Source: Metallyticus violacea
Lineage: Eukaryota > Arthropoda > Insecta > Mantodea > Metallyticidae
Length of the DNA stretch: 64,000 bases
Reading direction: 5' to 3'
Assembly (NCBI GenBank): GCA_030762175.1
Contig: CM060831.1
Span: 96,921,501-96,985,500 of the forward strand
How positions within the stretch are numbered: the first letter of the stretch is position 1; the number at the start of each line of letters is the position of its first letter. A program made the position numbers and the translations under genes. Under the pieces are notes generated by a model. The model was not told the origin of the DNA and searched no databases. It worked only from the letters and a program-made list of their open reading frames with translations. Shown in pieces: positions 34,969 to 46,985 of the stretch.

Positions 34969-35362
34969 ATTTCATAAAAAGAAGGAAAAAATAAATAAAC
35001 CTTAAAGAAATGGTACAAACTTAAAACTGAAAATAAAAGATGTTTAAAATTATTTTAAAAAATCAGTTTTGTGATAAAGAACAAGTATAAGTGAGCAAGA
35101 TAGAAAATAAAACTAATTTCAAAGATATTAACCTTTCCTGCATGGAAATTAGGAATTGGTCACCTCCCTTAGCAGCTCTCCGGTCGTGTGTAATCAATTC
35201 TTTTAGCTACAGGCTCCTCCCTTCGGCCGAAAAGCAAAGCGGGCAAAATAAAGCAAATATGGCAAAATTTTAGCGAGAAATTTAAAATTTTAGTTGTTGC
35301 AAACAGATTGTCTGTGAGATACCTCTCCAAGTACATATACATTAAAAGATAATTTTGTTAAA

Positions 35363-35387
35363 CCTAATCTAACCTAACCTAACCTAA
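35363..35387 (-). repeat. Interstitial telomere-like CCTAA repeat
   Basis: Five CCTAA units with one mismatch (CCTAA TCTAA CCTAA CCTAA CCTAA), the complement of the TTAGG telomere repeat of most insects. Confidence 0.75.
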
Positions 35388-37275
35388 GAATATATTCCTT
35401 ATTGCAAGGGTCCTCATAAAATTTAATCCCTAGGTTTAAGTTGCATTACCCTACTTCACTAAGACACCTATACTTGCGGGTAAATAAACGTAATGCACTT
35501 TAATCTGGCGAAACTGTTTCAAGTACCATAGTTTCATATAGCGCAGAAATAGAAAACCTCACTTGTATAGCTCGGCGCAAATAAATGGCGTTGTTACTAG
35601 GTGCAGTAAAATAGTTTATTTTCACGTAAAATTGCGTTAATTGTGAGTTTTCAAAACGTCATAAACATTAAAACGTGGTTCGGGGTTGTTTATGTAATGT
35701 CATAATGTAACATTTTAGATAGCAGAAAAATATGTAAAAAATGTGTAAATTACGTGGGCACGATGTTCTTCATTTAACCAAAACAAAATTTTAATAAATG
35801 GTTTTAAGAAACGCTAATTACCATCAGTGCAATATTGGTAACATTAACTGATTTAGGTAACGTGTTTTTCATGCTCTTCCTAATGAAAAATACTAGAACT
35901 ATTCCTTTGAAACAACGAACCTTGTTAAAGGTGCCACATTTATTAACTCTTGTATTATAAATAATGGTTTATTTTATAATCTATATGTCGAGTTCCAGTA
36001 TGCTTGGTGCTATGAAACACTTGAATAAAATATTGTCCCACCCCCCGGTACGCTAACTTCTCAACTAATGTAAAAATCTATCTAAAAATACCTAGGTTGG
36101 CGCTCGTGCGACAATATTTCGTTACAAACTACATTTGCAAATATCTATCAAATATAATTAGAAGGGAACCTACAGGATCTGAGTCACAAAACACACATGT
36201 TAAATGATAATATGCTGAATGGTCCAACGATGTCTTATTGTTTACACATAGAATATTGTTTATATTTTTGTTATTAAACCTTGTTTTACTTACTTCCCTA
36301 GAAAGGTAAGGTTTTACTTCCTGTCTTCAATGCTTTGAAGGTAAAATCCACTTATTTCCCTAAAAGCAACACCATGTCTCTATAGAGAGAGTAATTTTTA
36401 TTATGTGGGTTTAACTGCATTGATCTTATGCCAATATCTGTTCCTACAATTTCTGATCTCTTGAGATGTGTAGTATTCAGTTCAGTCTGACAGATGGACG
36501 TAGTTTTGACCGCCCTCTCTTTAAACTGGTATGAGTACTAACCACCTTTGTATATTACAGGCCTCGTTAATATTCTGCATGCTACCGAAGTAGCTCATGG
36601 TGGAATTCGACAGATGAAAGAAATGTTCATATTCAACATTTAGGCTATTTGGCACTTATTTCAATAAGAATGTGATTAAAAAATGTAAGCAATGCGGATT
36701 AATATCAGGGTTATAGGACTGGTTGCAGTGCAATTATAGCAAACCGTTTGCTTCGTCCAAGCAATAACAATTATTTTAGAGAATATAGAACAAGTTTTAC
36801 GACCGTTGATAATGTAACCTTGTGGAAGCGAAATTTCTTCACTTCAAGTTTGCTCTCACATGAGTTTTCTTGTTTTATCTCTGAAATAAAACGGCAAAAT
36901 GGCTTATCGTGGAAAGTTACCATGCATGTACTACATTAGCAAGACCATTCATCAGTTGAAAGGAGGAAGACATACAGTGATATGAGCTGACAGAGATAGC
37001 ATGAACTGGCTTCCAGAAATTGCTCAACGTGCTTATTATCTGCTGCTAACTTATGTAGACGGCTTAGTCTGAAGGAAAAGAACATTAAAGGAATTATGGC
37101 AGCAAGCAAGGGAAAGTGTTGCGCATAAAATAAAGCGATCACTTGTTATTTACGTTGACTGAAGGTAATGTGAATCGCTCTTGTTCTTAATTGTCTCTTG
37201 AATACGTTATATCTCAATTGCAAAAACATTTATCCGTATGCATAGGAACCATAGAAAACGAGAACAACGAATGTG
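35388..37275. other. Unique AT-rich sequence
   Basis: No repeat copy or gene recognised; frames at 36748-36939 and 36936-37142 have no motifs. Confidence 0.5.
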
Positions 37276-37732
37276 TATACAGAGTGTAAAATTATTAGGA
37301 CACTTTGGGGGCGTGTTATTTCCATAAAAAGTCATATAAACATAAGAGCAAACGTCATTACTGATTTTCTTACTACTGACTTGTTCAACTACATTCGAGC
37401 GATTGGCCATGGCAGGATATTCACATCGGGAGCAGCCATATATGATTTTATGAACGGTTGATAGGATGGTAATGAACGCAAGAGTCACGGGTTTCTGACA
37501 CGTGGTTCCCAGATGGAAGGCGCTAAGTCATAAAACTTTTTGTACCGTTTATTGTCGGATTACTGATACAGAATTAGTAGAGTCACATTGCTAAACTTTC
37601 ATTAATAACTCAACAACTAATAATTTCCGGACATATGTTTACATGCGTATTTTTTTTTTTTTTTTTTTTCTTATTTTGGCTCAGGAACCGGCCACCAAAG
37701 CTTGTAAAAGTATTTCCGAAACATTCTGTATA
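37276..37732. mobile_element. Small TIR-like element ('75-bp family'), copy 1
   Basis: The left end TATACAGAGTGTAAAATT and CTTTGGGGGCGTGTT match 38409-38455. The right end (AAAGTATTTCCGAAACA) matches 39994-40012. Internal homology to copy 2 surrounds GAGCG followed by GGCAGGATA. On the minus strand a shared peptide block reads YPAMANRSNVVEQV. No known transposase motif. Confidence 0.6.
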
Positions 37733-38408
37733 GACTGGAACAAAATATTAAGTTAAAAAAAGTTACTTGAAATATCATGCCGTACTGAGTGTTTTGTTCT
37801 GTGTTTTATAACATTATGAAATTTGTTGTATACATTACGAGAAGTGATGTCCACTATGAATAAATAAATTTATTCAATGCTCAATATAATAAATACAAAT
37901 AAAAAACCATATACAGAATTATACAGTCGTTTTATTACCCTATACCATTTTGTAGTTATTAATTATAATTTTTTCTATTAATATTTTATCCCATTTAGTT
38001 GTGGTCCCCACTTAAAAATTGTTTGATTGTTTCTTAATATCTTGTATTCGTGTTGCGAAAACAAGGAATCCTTGCTTCACACAATTACCCAACTGATTCA
38101 AATTGTAAAAACACTGGGTTGCTTTTGTGGTTAGCCAAAATAGCGTCGCAATTTTCAACCTACAGGATTAGGATTAGGATCTATGTAAAGATGGGCGGAA
38201 CGAACGTAAGAAGTCTATCGGAAACTTGGTGTCGATGAAGACATTATCATGGTTTTTGTCCGTCTTCAGTTTGCCAACTTGATGACCAATGCCTTACCTC
38301 GAGATGAATAAATAAATGCCATAATATCAAATCGGATTATCGTTTTCCTTATAAAGCATTCCTTTAAATACGGGCTTCAATTTAAAAATCTGTCACTGTA
38401 CGTTATGT
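37733..38408. other. Unique sequence
   Basis: A short (GGATTA)n at about 38163-38180; otherwise nothing recognised. Confidence 0.45.
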
Positions 38409-38714
38409 ATACAGGGTAATAAAAACATTGGGATATACTTTGGGAGCGTGTTTCTCACAACAAAAAATGAATAAAGAACACAAAATTATATCTGGATAGT
38501 TAAAGTTCAACGCGTTTAGAAGTACAATCCAATAATTTATGTTTCTTAAAACAAAAATAAAATTCTCAAACTATTCATACAAATCAATCTGCTGATGTAC
38601 ATTGTACTCTAGATGACGATCTGTTATCATGCTTACTTGTTTACGTTTACCATTTCTGTACATTCATTGTTTCTTACATCTGACTTGTGGTGAGTTCGGT
38701 TAGGTTTGACTGGT

Positions 38715-38990
38715 GCGGTCCTGGGGGACAAGTTGTAATCATACTTGTCTCGTAGATCCAAGATCGCGCGTTCAATCCCGGCCAGGGTCGATGGATATCC
38801 TAAAAATCCAAAATATGAAGCAAAGCCGTATGTCCCTTGTAGTAGATTAACGGCATGTAAAAAAAAAACTCAAAGAAAGAAGAGGTCTCTAAGTAAAATT
38901 TATCGGCCGTTTCAGCCCTGAATTTAATGGGACGCTGATGGTCTGAGATACTAAAGAGAGTAAATAAATAAACCAAATCAACAACGTTTG
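38715..38990 (+). repeat. SINE-A, diverged
   Basis: Head CGGTCCTGGGGGACAAGTTG, box B-like CGTTCAATCCC, body shortened around 38800, tail AAATAAATAAACCAAATCAA. Confidence 0.85.
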
Positions 38991-39184
38991 AGCGGCTAAC
39001 AATAGCAGGATAAATGTACGGTTGCGCACAGGTATAAAACTCTGAACACGTTGAAGATGATAAGAATACAAAAGTTGTTCCTGAAGTGTTCTCCATACGA
39101 ACATATGAGATGTCCAATACCACAGACAACATTCTTGTGTTAGTAGATGCATCTTCTTCAGCATTCTGTAAAATGAGTTCTTCC

Positions 39185-39665
39185 TGGTCGGGCGTTCGGG
39201 AGACATTTGGTCTTCCTTGATCCGCACAGAGCGTGTTTCAGGTTTCAATTCCCGCGGGTCATGCTGACCTTGGGTATTTTCGTGATTTACCCTTGTCACT
39301 AACGCGAATGCTGGTATGCATAATTACATTCAAGAATTTTATGCTCTCCTCTTTCATATCATTTAATTCAGTTGGTTTTGTTAGGGTAGAAAGTGCCAGA
39401 ATGAGCTGGGCTGACGCTCCTACGCTTAGGAAAAGTTTCTGCCTCAGCATCCGGAATGGAAGCGGACTTTCTGAGGGGCTTTGTACAAGGGAAGGGGCTC
39501 CACTGGCTCTATTTGGAAACGTGTTAGGGATCTCATCAGTGTCCATGTAGTCACCGCCTATATAACCTCGCTGTCGGTGTCTCCCATACCTCATCCCTTC
39601 CTGCCGGATGTGCCTTAATTGATAGCTTAGGCGCAAAAGCTACCTTGAGTAAGGCTCAAGCACCG
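39185..39665 (+). repeat. SINE-C copy 2
   Basis: Blocks shared with 3620-4075: CTGACCTTGGGTATTT, CCGGAATGGAAGCGGACTTT, CTCATCCCTTCCTG and GAGTAAGGCTCAAGCACCG. It carries open frames of 105-136 codons on both strands that are not shared as proteins with other copies. Confidence 0.8.
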
Positions 39666-39711
39666 AAAAAACTTTCTCATCCCCAGACTATCAACCCATC
39701 CATGTTCGATC

Positions 39712-39966
39712 CGCAGACAAGAAAAATATGTCCATATATACATATGTCCAGAAATTATTAATTTTTGAGTTTTAAATTAAAATTATACCAAAACAAGAAA
39801 ATAAAAGTCCGTATAAACATATATCGGGAAATCCGTAGTTTTTTAGTTATTAATGATAGTTTACCAAAACAAGAAAATAAAAGTCCGTATAAATATATAT
39901 CTGTTTATTTCATTAATAACTCAAAAACTAAGTATTTCCGGACATATGTTTATATGGATTTTTTTT
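39712..39966. repeat. ~75-bp units, tandem plus inverted
   Basis: ACCAAAACAAGAAAATAAAA recurs at 39787 and 39862, 75 bases apart. A diverged unit precedes them and a further unit follows in reverse orientation (CCGGACATATGTTTATATGG near 39938). Confidence 0.75.
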
Positions 39967-40018
39967 CTATTTGTGTGAGGGAAAAGTTTCGAAAAGTATT
40001 TCCGAAACACACTGTATA

Positions 40019-40849
40019 TTACTGAGATATTTTCGTGCATCAAAGAAAGCGATCTGCAAATAATTTACAATATCTCTGTCAGCTTGACAATACAACAACC
40101 ATTGTCGTTAAATCATAGAAAGCCGGCAGTCAACGATGAAAGCGGCTTCGGCATTACATTATATATCTGTACATTTCATACAACGTTCTGCTGTATCTAT
40201 AAACAACAACTAATTCGCAGTAAAATGAAGCGATGAAATGCTATTTATGTTTTTACATAATATGCCACACACCATTTAAATGCTTATAAGCATGCTCATC
40301 TATTCCGGTCACGTTGTTCAAACAAAGAACATTTGTTAAATGTAGCCGTTCGCGGCAAACTACTGCTATTATGTAGATACATAGTTTGCAAGCTTCTAGA
40401 ATCTAAATAACTGGAATAAACACTTACACTATGCGGCTGAAAATGCACAAATAATCTCCCGTTTATCAAAGTTACAAACTTTTGATTAAAATTTAGAGTC
40501 TGTAAAATTAAGATTGTTTCTTGCGGCGGTTTTCGAAAAGGTAGTATAATTTTATTGGGCGTGGTTGATTATAATAAGCACTATGTTGAAGTGCCAAACT
40601 TTCGGCGGTTTTGCAATGTTTGTTTAATTATTTTGGTGGGCGGAAATTATTGATTTTGATTCATTGAAGTATGATGTATGCTTGTTGCTGATATTGAAGA
40701 AAACTAATCTCGATGAATGCTTCGTCTATTCTGTTCTGAACACCATCTTCTGCAGCTATTAAAGCGATGTTCTTCCCAAGGATTTTGTAAATAGGGCTTT
40801 TCTGGAATGGTTCTTAGGGGAGGAAGCAGACACGGATAGAACTCCACCA

Positions 40850-40904
<55 letters not shown>

Positions 40905-41652
40905 TAAGGTTTTACGCTTCACTGCGTTTATTTTACAGTAACCTCCCATTCACAACACGTCTAACTATTTGCAAGGAGTCGTTAGATTTTGATAATGTTT
41001 CTAATGATATCAATCACATACTTGTTAATCTTATTCAAAATTCAACTAGACTTCAGATTAATTAATGTCGTTTCTTCCTATCATAACTGTTCCTATGAAA
41101 ATGTTTTTAATAACTGTTTCCTGAACTGAGCTGCATTACTTCATCTTCCGGATCAAACTGAGCTCTTAATTCTCCTAAGCCCAACTGAAGTGCACTATTA
41201 AGTCTCCCAAGCTACTGCACTGAACTGAAATGAAAATGCCTCCAAATATTGCTTTGTTAATGATTTCTCTACGCGTCATTCGGCTAGAATTCAATCTTAG
41301 AAAACTCTAGACGTTATTCTCTGAATGGCTTAGTATTTTTCGGATAGAAGATTCTCGAAGTTATAATTGAAAATTCGAGTGCTTATTGTCTGTGTTCATT
41401 CCTTTCTTTTCTACGCTATGCGTTATATAACAAAGATTTCTCGTTTTTTAAGGGTCGCTTACCAAAGGGTGAAAGCGATCTACCAAGGTTCACTTCAAGG
41501 CCTTTTTAACAGAAACATGAAAAGAAAAGTTCCTGTGCTATTCAAAAACTGGCCTTGCTCATGGCACCAGAAGTCATCACATTGATACATACATGTTTCA
41601 TCTTTACTGCAAAAATTATATTTCTAACTCTTGTTCATTTTGTAACAATATA
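40019..41652. other. Unique sequence with an AAT microsatellite
   Basis: (AAT)n at 40851-40903; the rest shows no gene or repeat family. Confidence 0.5.
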
Positions 41653-42795
41653 TACGAGGGTAGATCCATAAGTTTCCGGCCTCGCTGATAAAGATTATCA
41701 TCTTCACAAAACCCTTATCTAATGTCATACTTTATCTGTTAAGTAAATAATGCAGCTGCAACTTTCGCTCCACCGTGTTCAGTTGTTCAGATGTAGTGCA
41801 TAAAGAAGGTTATGTGTAGAAGAGTGACATATTCAAAATGGAGTATCGAACTTACTCCAAATGATATTAAACGCGATTGGACGGTACATATGGGGTAGTA
41901 TCCCCCTCATATTCTACCGTAAAAGAATGGGCCAAGCATTTTCGAATGGGTCGAGAAAGCATTGAAGATGAAGAGTATGCAGGTCGGCCCTTTGATGTGC
42001 TCACTCCTGAAAGCATCGCTCTTGTGGAAGGATAAATTATGGAAGATCGGCGGCTCAAAGTTACAGAAATATCAGCAAGGTAGGGCCTTTGTAAAACAAC
42101 AGTCCTTCAAATTATTCAAGAATATTTAAACATGAATAAGGTTAGTGCAAGGTGGGGCCTAGGCTTCTTTCCTCAGCCCAAAAGCAACAACGAGTCATCT
42201 GTTGTCAGGCATTTTTGGAGCTCTGCATTGGCAACGAGAGAGAAGTTCTGCAAGTTATTGTTACAGGAGATGAAACTACGGTTCTCTACTACCATCCCTT
42301 GTCCAAAAGAGAATCAATGAAGTGGCGAAGCACCGCCTACAGGCCAAGGTCACTCAGTCAACCAAGAAGATTATGATTACAATCTTTTAGGACTGTGTGC
42401 TTCCATCAAAGAGAAAATGGAGGAAAGCTAAGCTTCTATGTACACAGCTCTTGTTGTAAAGGAAGCTGTGAAGATATGTGCCTTCAAGGAGATCGACCAT
42501 CCATCCTACGGTCCAGATGTAGCTCTCAGTGACTATTTCCTCTTCTGAAAACCCAATAAGGACCTTGGAGGAAGGAAATTCAAGTGCAACGAAGAAGTTA
42601 TGGATGCTGTTTATGCATTTTGCAGACAAGACTTCTGACTATTTGGGGGGGGGGGATTGAAATGTTAATTCAAAGATGTAAGAAGTGTATTGCAATAAAG
42701 AGCAACTATATTAAAAACTGAAATATAGTTTTTTTCTTTATCATACCTGGAAAATAACCATAACCATAGGCCGGAAACATGGATCTATCCTCGTA
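41653..42795 (+). mobile_element. DD34D mariner, degenerate, copy F
   Basis: Both inverted ends are present (TACGAGGGTAGATCCATAAG and GGATCTATCCTCGTA). The 1143-bp body encodes, in shifting frames, SPSYSTVKEWAKHFRMGRES, DRRLKVTEISAR, NMNKVSARW, the QAFLELCIGNEREV region with TGDET (first catalytic Asp) and a damaged SYGPDVALSDYFLF (third Asp). The second Asp region is deleted: the frame goes from the LGLCASIKEK motif to TALVVKEAVK. An 11-G run lies at 42645-42655. Inactive. Confidence 0.9.
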
Positions 42796-43814
42796 TATGA
42801 TTGTTTCACTTTTAAATAATAGAATTTTAAAACATTTTTATAGCTTTGTGCCGCAGCAAAAATCGTATAAAACAGGAACCTTTCCTGGGAATGCACGTGC
42901 CGAGAGGTGGCGTTTCAAGTATTACTCATGGGCAAGAGGCTCCTCTCATGCCCCTCGTCGAAACATTTGGTTTGCACGACATCTGCAAACCAAAACCCCT
43001 GAAGATATGTTCCGTACTTTTTTACGCATACAAACGCATTAAACAATATTTATAGGAAATTATACGATGAAATGATAGGAGACAGCGCAAACCAGTAAAA
43101 AGCATGTAGGTACGTTTTTGTACAAATGTCTCTTTTTCTTCCTATCTGTGTTGTAACCTGCTCCCTATGTACTCTTCTGCTTCTTTCTTCAGAGTGAAAA
43201 GCGGTTCCATCAGAGTTAGATCGCTTTGTAAATTTTAGGGTCTTTTTTTTTCAACCCACTGACCAAGCAGAAACTATAAAGTATATTGTAAAATTTAATC
43301 CAATATTTAGCTTTCGTGTTAGAATGTATACAATGTTAGGATAGTACCTTATAAAGTTAATTCAATTTCAATTTCTTTAATGTGCTTAGCCCTTACACTT
43401 TCACTACATGTTCTATTGCTAGCAATATTCAATATTCAATTCTTTTAGTAAAGCGCTTTCTAAAGTAAAAGAATTATTATTCCGAAAATGTAACTATCTT
43501 TGCTGGCCATATCCTAGTTCCTTTCTTCATAGCAGCTTCAGAAATTAAATGCTCGCACAGGCATCAACAGGAGGGAGCGTAGGCAACACAATTCTTGTAA
43601 GGAATTCTTAAGTCACGTAGGAATTTTAAATTGACATGTTATGGTATTACTTAGTAAGATTGAAAGACTCGTGGTGGTAGCTAATTCCTGGTTTATTGGA
43701 GTTTTTCCATTTGCATTTAAATGGCGGTAGTAAAATATGTTAAGAATCTTGCAGTGGACGTAGATTTTTCCAGTAGGTGTGTTACGTCTTACATAAAACT
43801 CAGTGTCAGCTGCT
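42796..43814. other. Unique sequence, GC-richer at 42850-43020
   Basis: The open frames at 42779-43055 (87 and 69 codons, two overlapping frames) have no recognisable domain. Confidence 0.4.
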
Positions 43815-44290
43815 GACTCAGGTTTTAACATTGGGAGTCGCATTCGGGAGGTACTGGGTTCAGTTCCCGTTGGGCCGACTATCCCTATCTCCTATTTTTA
43901 GTAGTTTACCCTGGACACTTAAGTGAATTCTGGGAAATTCCAAGAATTTTCCTCTCTTCCATTTTCCTATCGTTTCATACTGTTGATTTTGTTACAGAGT
44001 CGAAAGTGGCAGGGCGAGGTGAGTTGGCGCGGTGTGGTGGTGGCTTGCGCTTTGGAAAGGTCCGCTAGTACAGCTCGGGGAAGGGTTCTATTGGCGTCGG
44101 GGTGCTCTGTCTGGAAAGGTGTTCAGCATCCTATCTGCATCAGCGCAGTCATAGCCCTCCTGTATCCAGGCTGTCCGATGTTTATCTCATTTCATTTTGT
44201 CCTTCCGGAGATAACCTCACTGGAGAGGCGGGGGCGTAAGCTCACAGCCGTGAGCAAGGCCCAAGAACCGAAAGTGTCCTCCGCCCCATC
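43815..44290 (+). repeat. SINE-C copy 3
   Basis: Head with GGGTTCAGTTCCC near 43857. Blocks include GAGTCGAAAGTGGCAGGGCG, TGGTGGCTTGCGCTTTGG and end GAGCAAGGCCCAAGAACCG. A 130-codon frame spans it but is not conserved in other copies. Confidence 0.8.
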
Positions 44291-44379
44291 AGATTTGCAG
44301 TTTGCAGATCGCTGAGAACGAGTAACTATAAACAAAGTGCTTATTAACCAGAAACTTGATTCGAATCACGTTAGAAGAA

Positions 44380-44690
44380 GAAGAGGGAAAAGAAGGAAAG
44401 GGAGATTTTGGAGATGTAGAGGAAGAGGTAGAAGAGGTTAGAAGTTAGTGGTGAAAACTATAAGAATAGTTTTAAACATGTAATAATGTGAGTATAAAGG
44501 ACAAATAAACGAATGCAACAGAAAAGTGTAAAGTGTAGTGGAGTAGCTAAAGGGGACTTTTAATAGGATAAAACAGTATTGGGTATTTAGAATGAGAGAA
44601 GGGTAAAGTGATTGTGGAAGAGGGTATGGTGAAAGAGCGAAGAAGGATAAAAGAAAGGAAAAGATAAAGAAGAAGTAAAGTAAAATATAA
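44380..44690 (+). repeat. Purine-rich tract
   Basis: Two G/A-rich stretches, 44380-44450 and 44585-44690, are dominated by GAAGAA, GGAAAAG and AGAGG units. Low complexity, no coding content. Confidence 0.7.
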
Positions 44691-44819
44691 TAAAATTCTT
44701 ATAATAACTATTATAATTATAATTAATACTACTAGCAATATTATTATTACTATCGTTAACGATGTCAAAATAATGAATTGGTAGGGTAAATGTTGCATTG
44801 ATAAATGTCAATTAGATTC

Positions 44820-44820
<1 letters not shown>

Positions 44821-44851
<31 letters not shown>
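44821..44851. repeat. Poly-A run
   Basis: About 31 consecutive A. Confidence 0.95.
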
Positions 44852-44853
<2 letters not shown>

Positions 44854-45384
44854 ATATAATTAGCGTTGAAAAATTGACTAATATAAGGTATAAAGGTGGA
44901 ATTTTACACGAATATATTTTTAAAGATGATATGATATAGAAAGATTATATGATATAATATGAAAAATGAAGAAACATACTCGTATATACGACCAATAGGT
45001 ATATCATACATAGTTTTATACAAATACAGACAGGAATAGATACATATAAGTAGTAAAGTATGTAAAAAGTATACTGGTCACCAGTACACTTTCTACCGTA
45101 TACTGGTGGAAAGCAATTTAATAATTTACAGTTAAAGATTAAGTGGAAGTTGCAGCTGGTTTCCAGAAATTAGGAAGTAGTTGAAGGGAATGTAATTTTG
45201 TTATTTATCACATTTGTTATTTTTATTATTTTAGTAAAGTTCTAATTGTAACCTAGGTGTAAATATCATCTGGAAAATATTAATGTAAGAATGTAATTTG
45301 GTAATTTAGAAATAAAGTGTAAGAGTTTGCAATACACGTCTCGCTGTAGGAAACAAGGTACAGGAATGGAGTATTTCACAGTTA

Positions 45385-45422
<38 letters not shown>

Positions 45423-46389
45423 ATCAAAGTGTTTAATGATATTTTATGTTATTCTCATAGTGGTTTGCATTGAGAAAGTCAGACATAATTTTATTCTTAG
45501 GTGGGTTTGAAATTACTGGTCTGATTTTCCTGAATAACTTTTTCCTTTACTGGATTAACATGATAATTATTTTATTTTGGTTTGCTACGATCGCTTTTTA
45601 TTGTGAATATTAAACAATGTGGTGCTTTGGTAAATGTCACTTCTATTATAATCTCTCTCATAAGATTACTTTAGTAAAGTTCTCTGATGTTCCGTGTAAA
45701 CTAAGCCAAACTTTCACTTTCACCATGGATTTGGGAATAAGTTTAGCGTCAACAAGAACAAAATGCTAATGCTCTCGTCTTTAAAGTTACTAGAATAATT
45801 GGTATTTGTGATAGTCCTAATTTCTAACCTAACATTTACATTAGCAGTACAGTAAATTGTTATTTGTCATTGAATTTCATGGCAAAGCTTCCCTCCCACA
45901 TACATTAGCACTCAAGTGCGCCATAGAAATTGAGATGTTCGTGATGCGACTTAAGAACAGCACGGATTACGCAAAAAAACACACCTGCCGTATCTTTTAC
46001 GAGCTTCTTCAAAGAACCGTTTCACACTGATAACTAACGTGCTTGGAATCCGTGATTGTGAAACAATGCCGATAGGATAGTTTAAATTCTTGGTTTAAAT
46101 TAAATACCAAGAGCAGGACATTATATCAAATGTTGGTTGAAAAAATATTTTCTTCGTGTACCTCAAATAAGAATATATATCAAATGATTTTTATGATGAA
46201 CTTGAAAGATATTAGTGCTTTAAATTACAATCTCATTAGAAGTAAAGTTAATTTTGAGCACTATTAATAAATAAGCACTCCGGTTCTAAGCTTTATCTTC
46301 ACATACCGAGCGATGCACCTCGTCTTGTGAATTGGTAAGTATGCACCTTGCGTTTTAGAAGAATTATATTCAATGCCTATGCTGTAATT
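44852..46389. other. Unique AT-rich sequence with an ATT run
   Basis: (ATT)n at 45389-45420; nothing else recognised. Confidence 0.5.
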
Positions 46390-46400
46390 ACTGCAGCAAC

Positions 46401-46699
46401 AAGGTCGGTCCTGGTGGTGTAGTGGTTGCCATACTTGCCTCCTACACCCAAGATCGCGGGTTCGAACCCGGCCAGGACCGATGGATTTTTTCGGGCGTAA
46501 AAATCCAAAGTATGGCTTCCTTCGGAAGGGAAGTAAAGCCGTGGGTCCCGTGTCGTACATTTACGGCACGAAAAAGAACCTCAAGCCTGAAAGAGAGGCC
46601 TCTGAGCAAAATTTGTCGGCCGTTTCACGTCCTGAGTTGAATGGAACGCTGATGACCTGAGATGTTAAAGAGCGTCCATAAATAAACCAATTCAAAAAA
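46401..46699 (+). repeat. SINE-A, well preserved
   Basis: Target duplication ACTGCAGCAAC at 46390-46400 and 46700-46710. The head pairs GGTCCTG with CAGGACC perfectly and has box A TGGTGTAGTGG and box B GGTTCGAACCC. The best representative of the family in the window. Confidence 0.96.
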
Positions 46700-46834
46700 A
46701 CTGCAGCAACTATAATGTCATTTCAAGACTTGCAGTCACCGTAGCAACATTTATGGTAGATATTCAATAGCGGTAATGAACAACATTTACAAAAGGAACA
46801 AACACTCAGTGTTAATGAATACAAACAAGTTGAA

Positions 46835-46985
46835 TAAATGGCAAATGCCGGGGAGGTACCCTAAACTAACGCCTGGAACGTATCCTTCCGTAAAAAATAT
46901 GTATCCTTTCCCAATTTATAATTTCATCTCATATATCATCAGTGTCCACCGTCTATGGTGCTTCAGGGGCGTTAAATACTATTAA
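46835..46985 (+). repeat. SINE-B, 5'-truncated
   Basis: It begins at AAATGGCAAATGCCGGGGAG and runs to GGGGCGTTAAATACTATT; no tRNA head. Confidence 0.88.

Larger units (their letters stand above)
38409..40018. mobile_element. Small TIR-like element ('75-bp family'), copy 2, with nested SINEs
   Basis: The ends match copy 1 (TATACAGGGTAATAAAAAC at left, TTTCCGAAACACACTGTATA at right). SINE-A (38715-38990) and SINE-C (39185-39665) are inserted in it. The minus-strand peptide block YPAIVSRSNVVDLV corresponds to that of copy 1. Near its right end lie tandem 75-bp units, the last inverted. Confidence 0.6.

Noticed and set aside
39233..39636. Overlapping frames of 105-136 codons
   Set aside because: They lie in a SINE-C copy; the frames are not conserved in the other copies.
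39787..39900. CRISPR-like repeat spacing
   Set aside because: Only two to three 75-bp units with similar 'spacers', inside a eukaryotic transposon-like element.
43923..44315. 130-codon frame
   Set aside because: Same reason: SINE-C, no conserved protein among copies.
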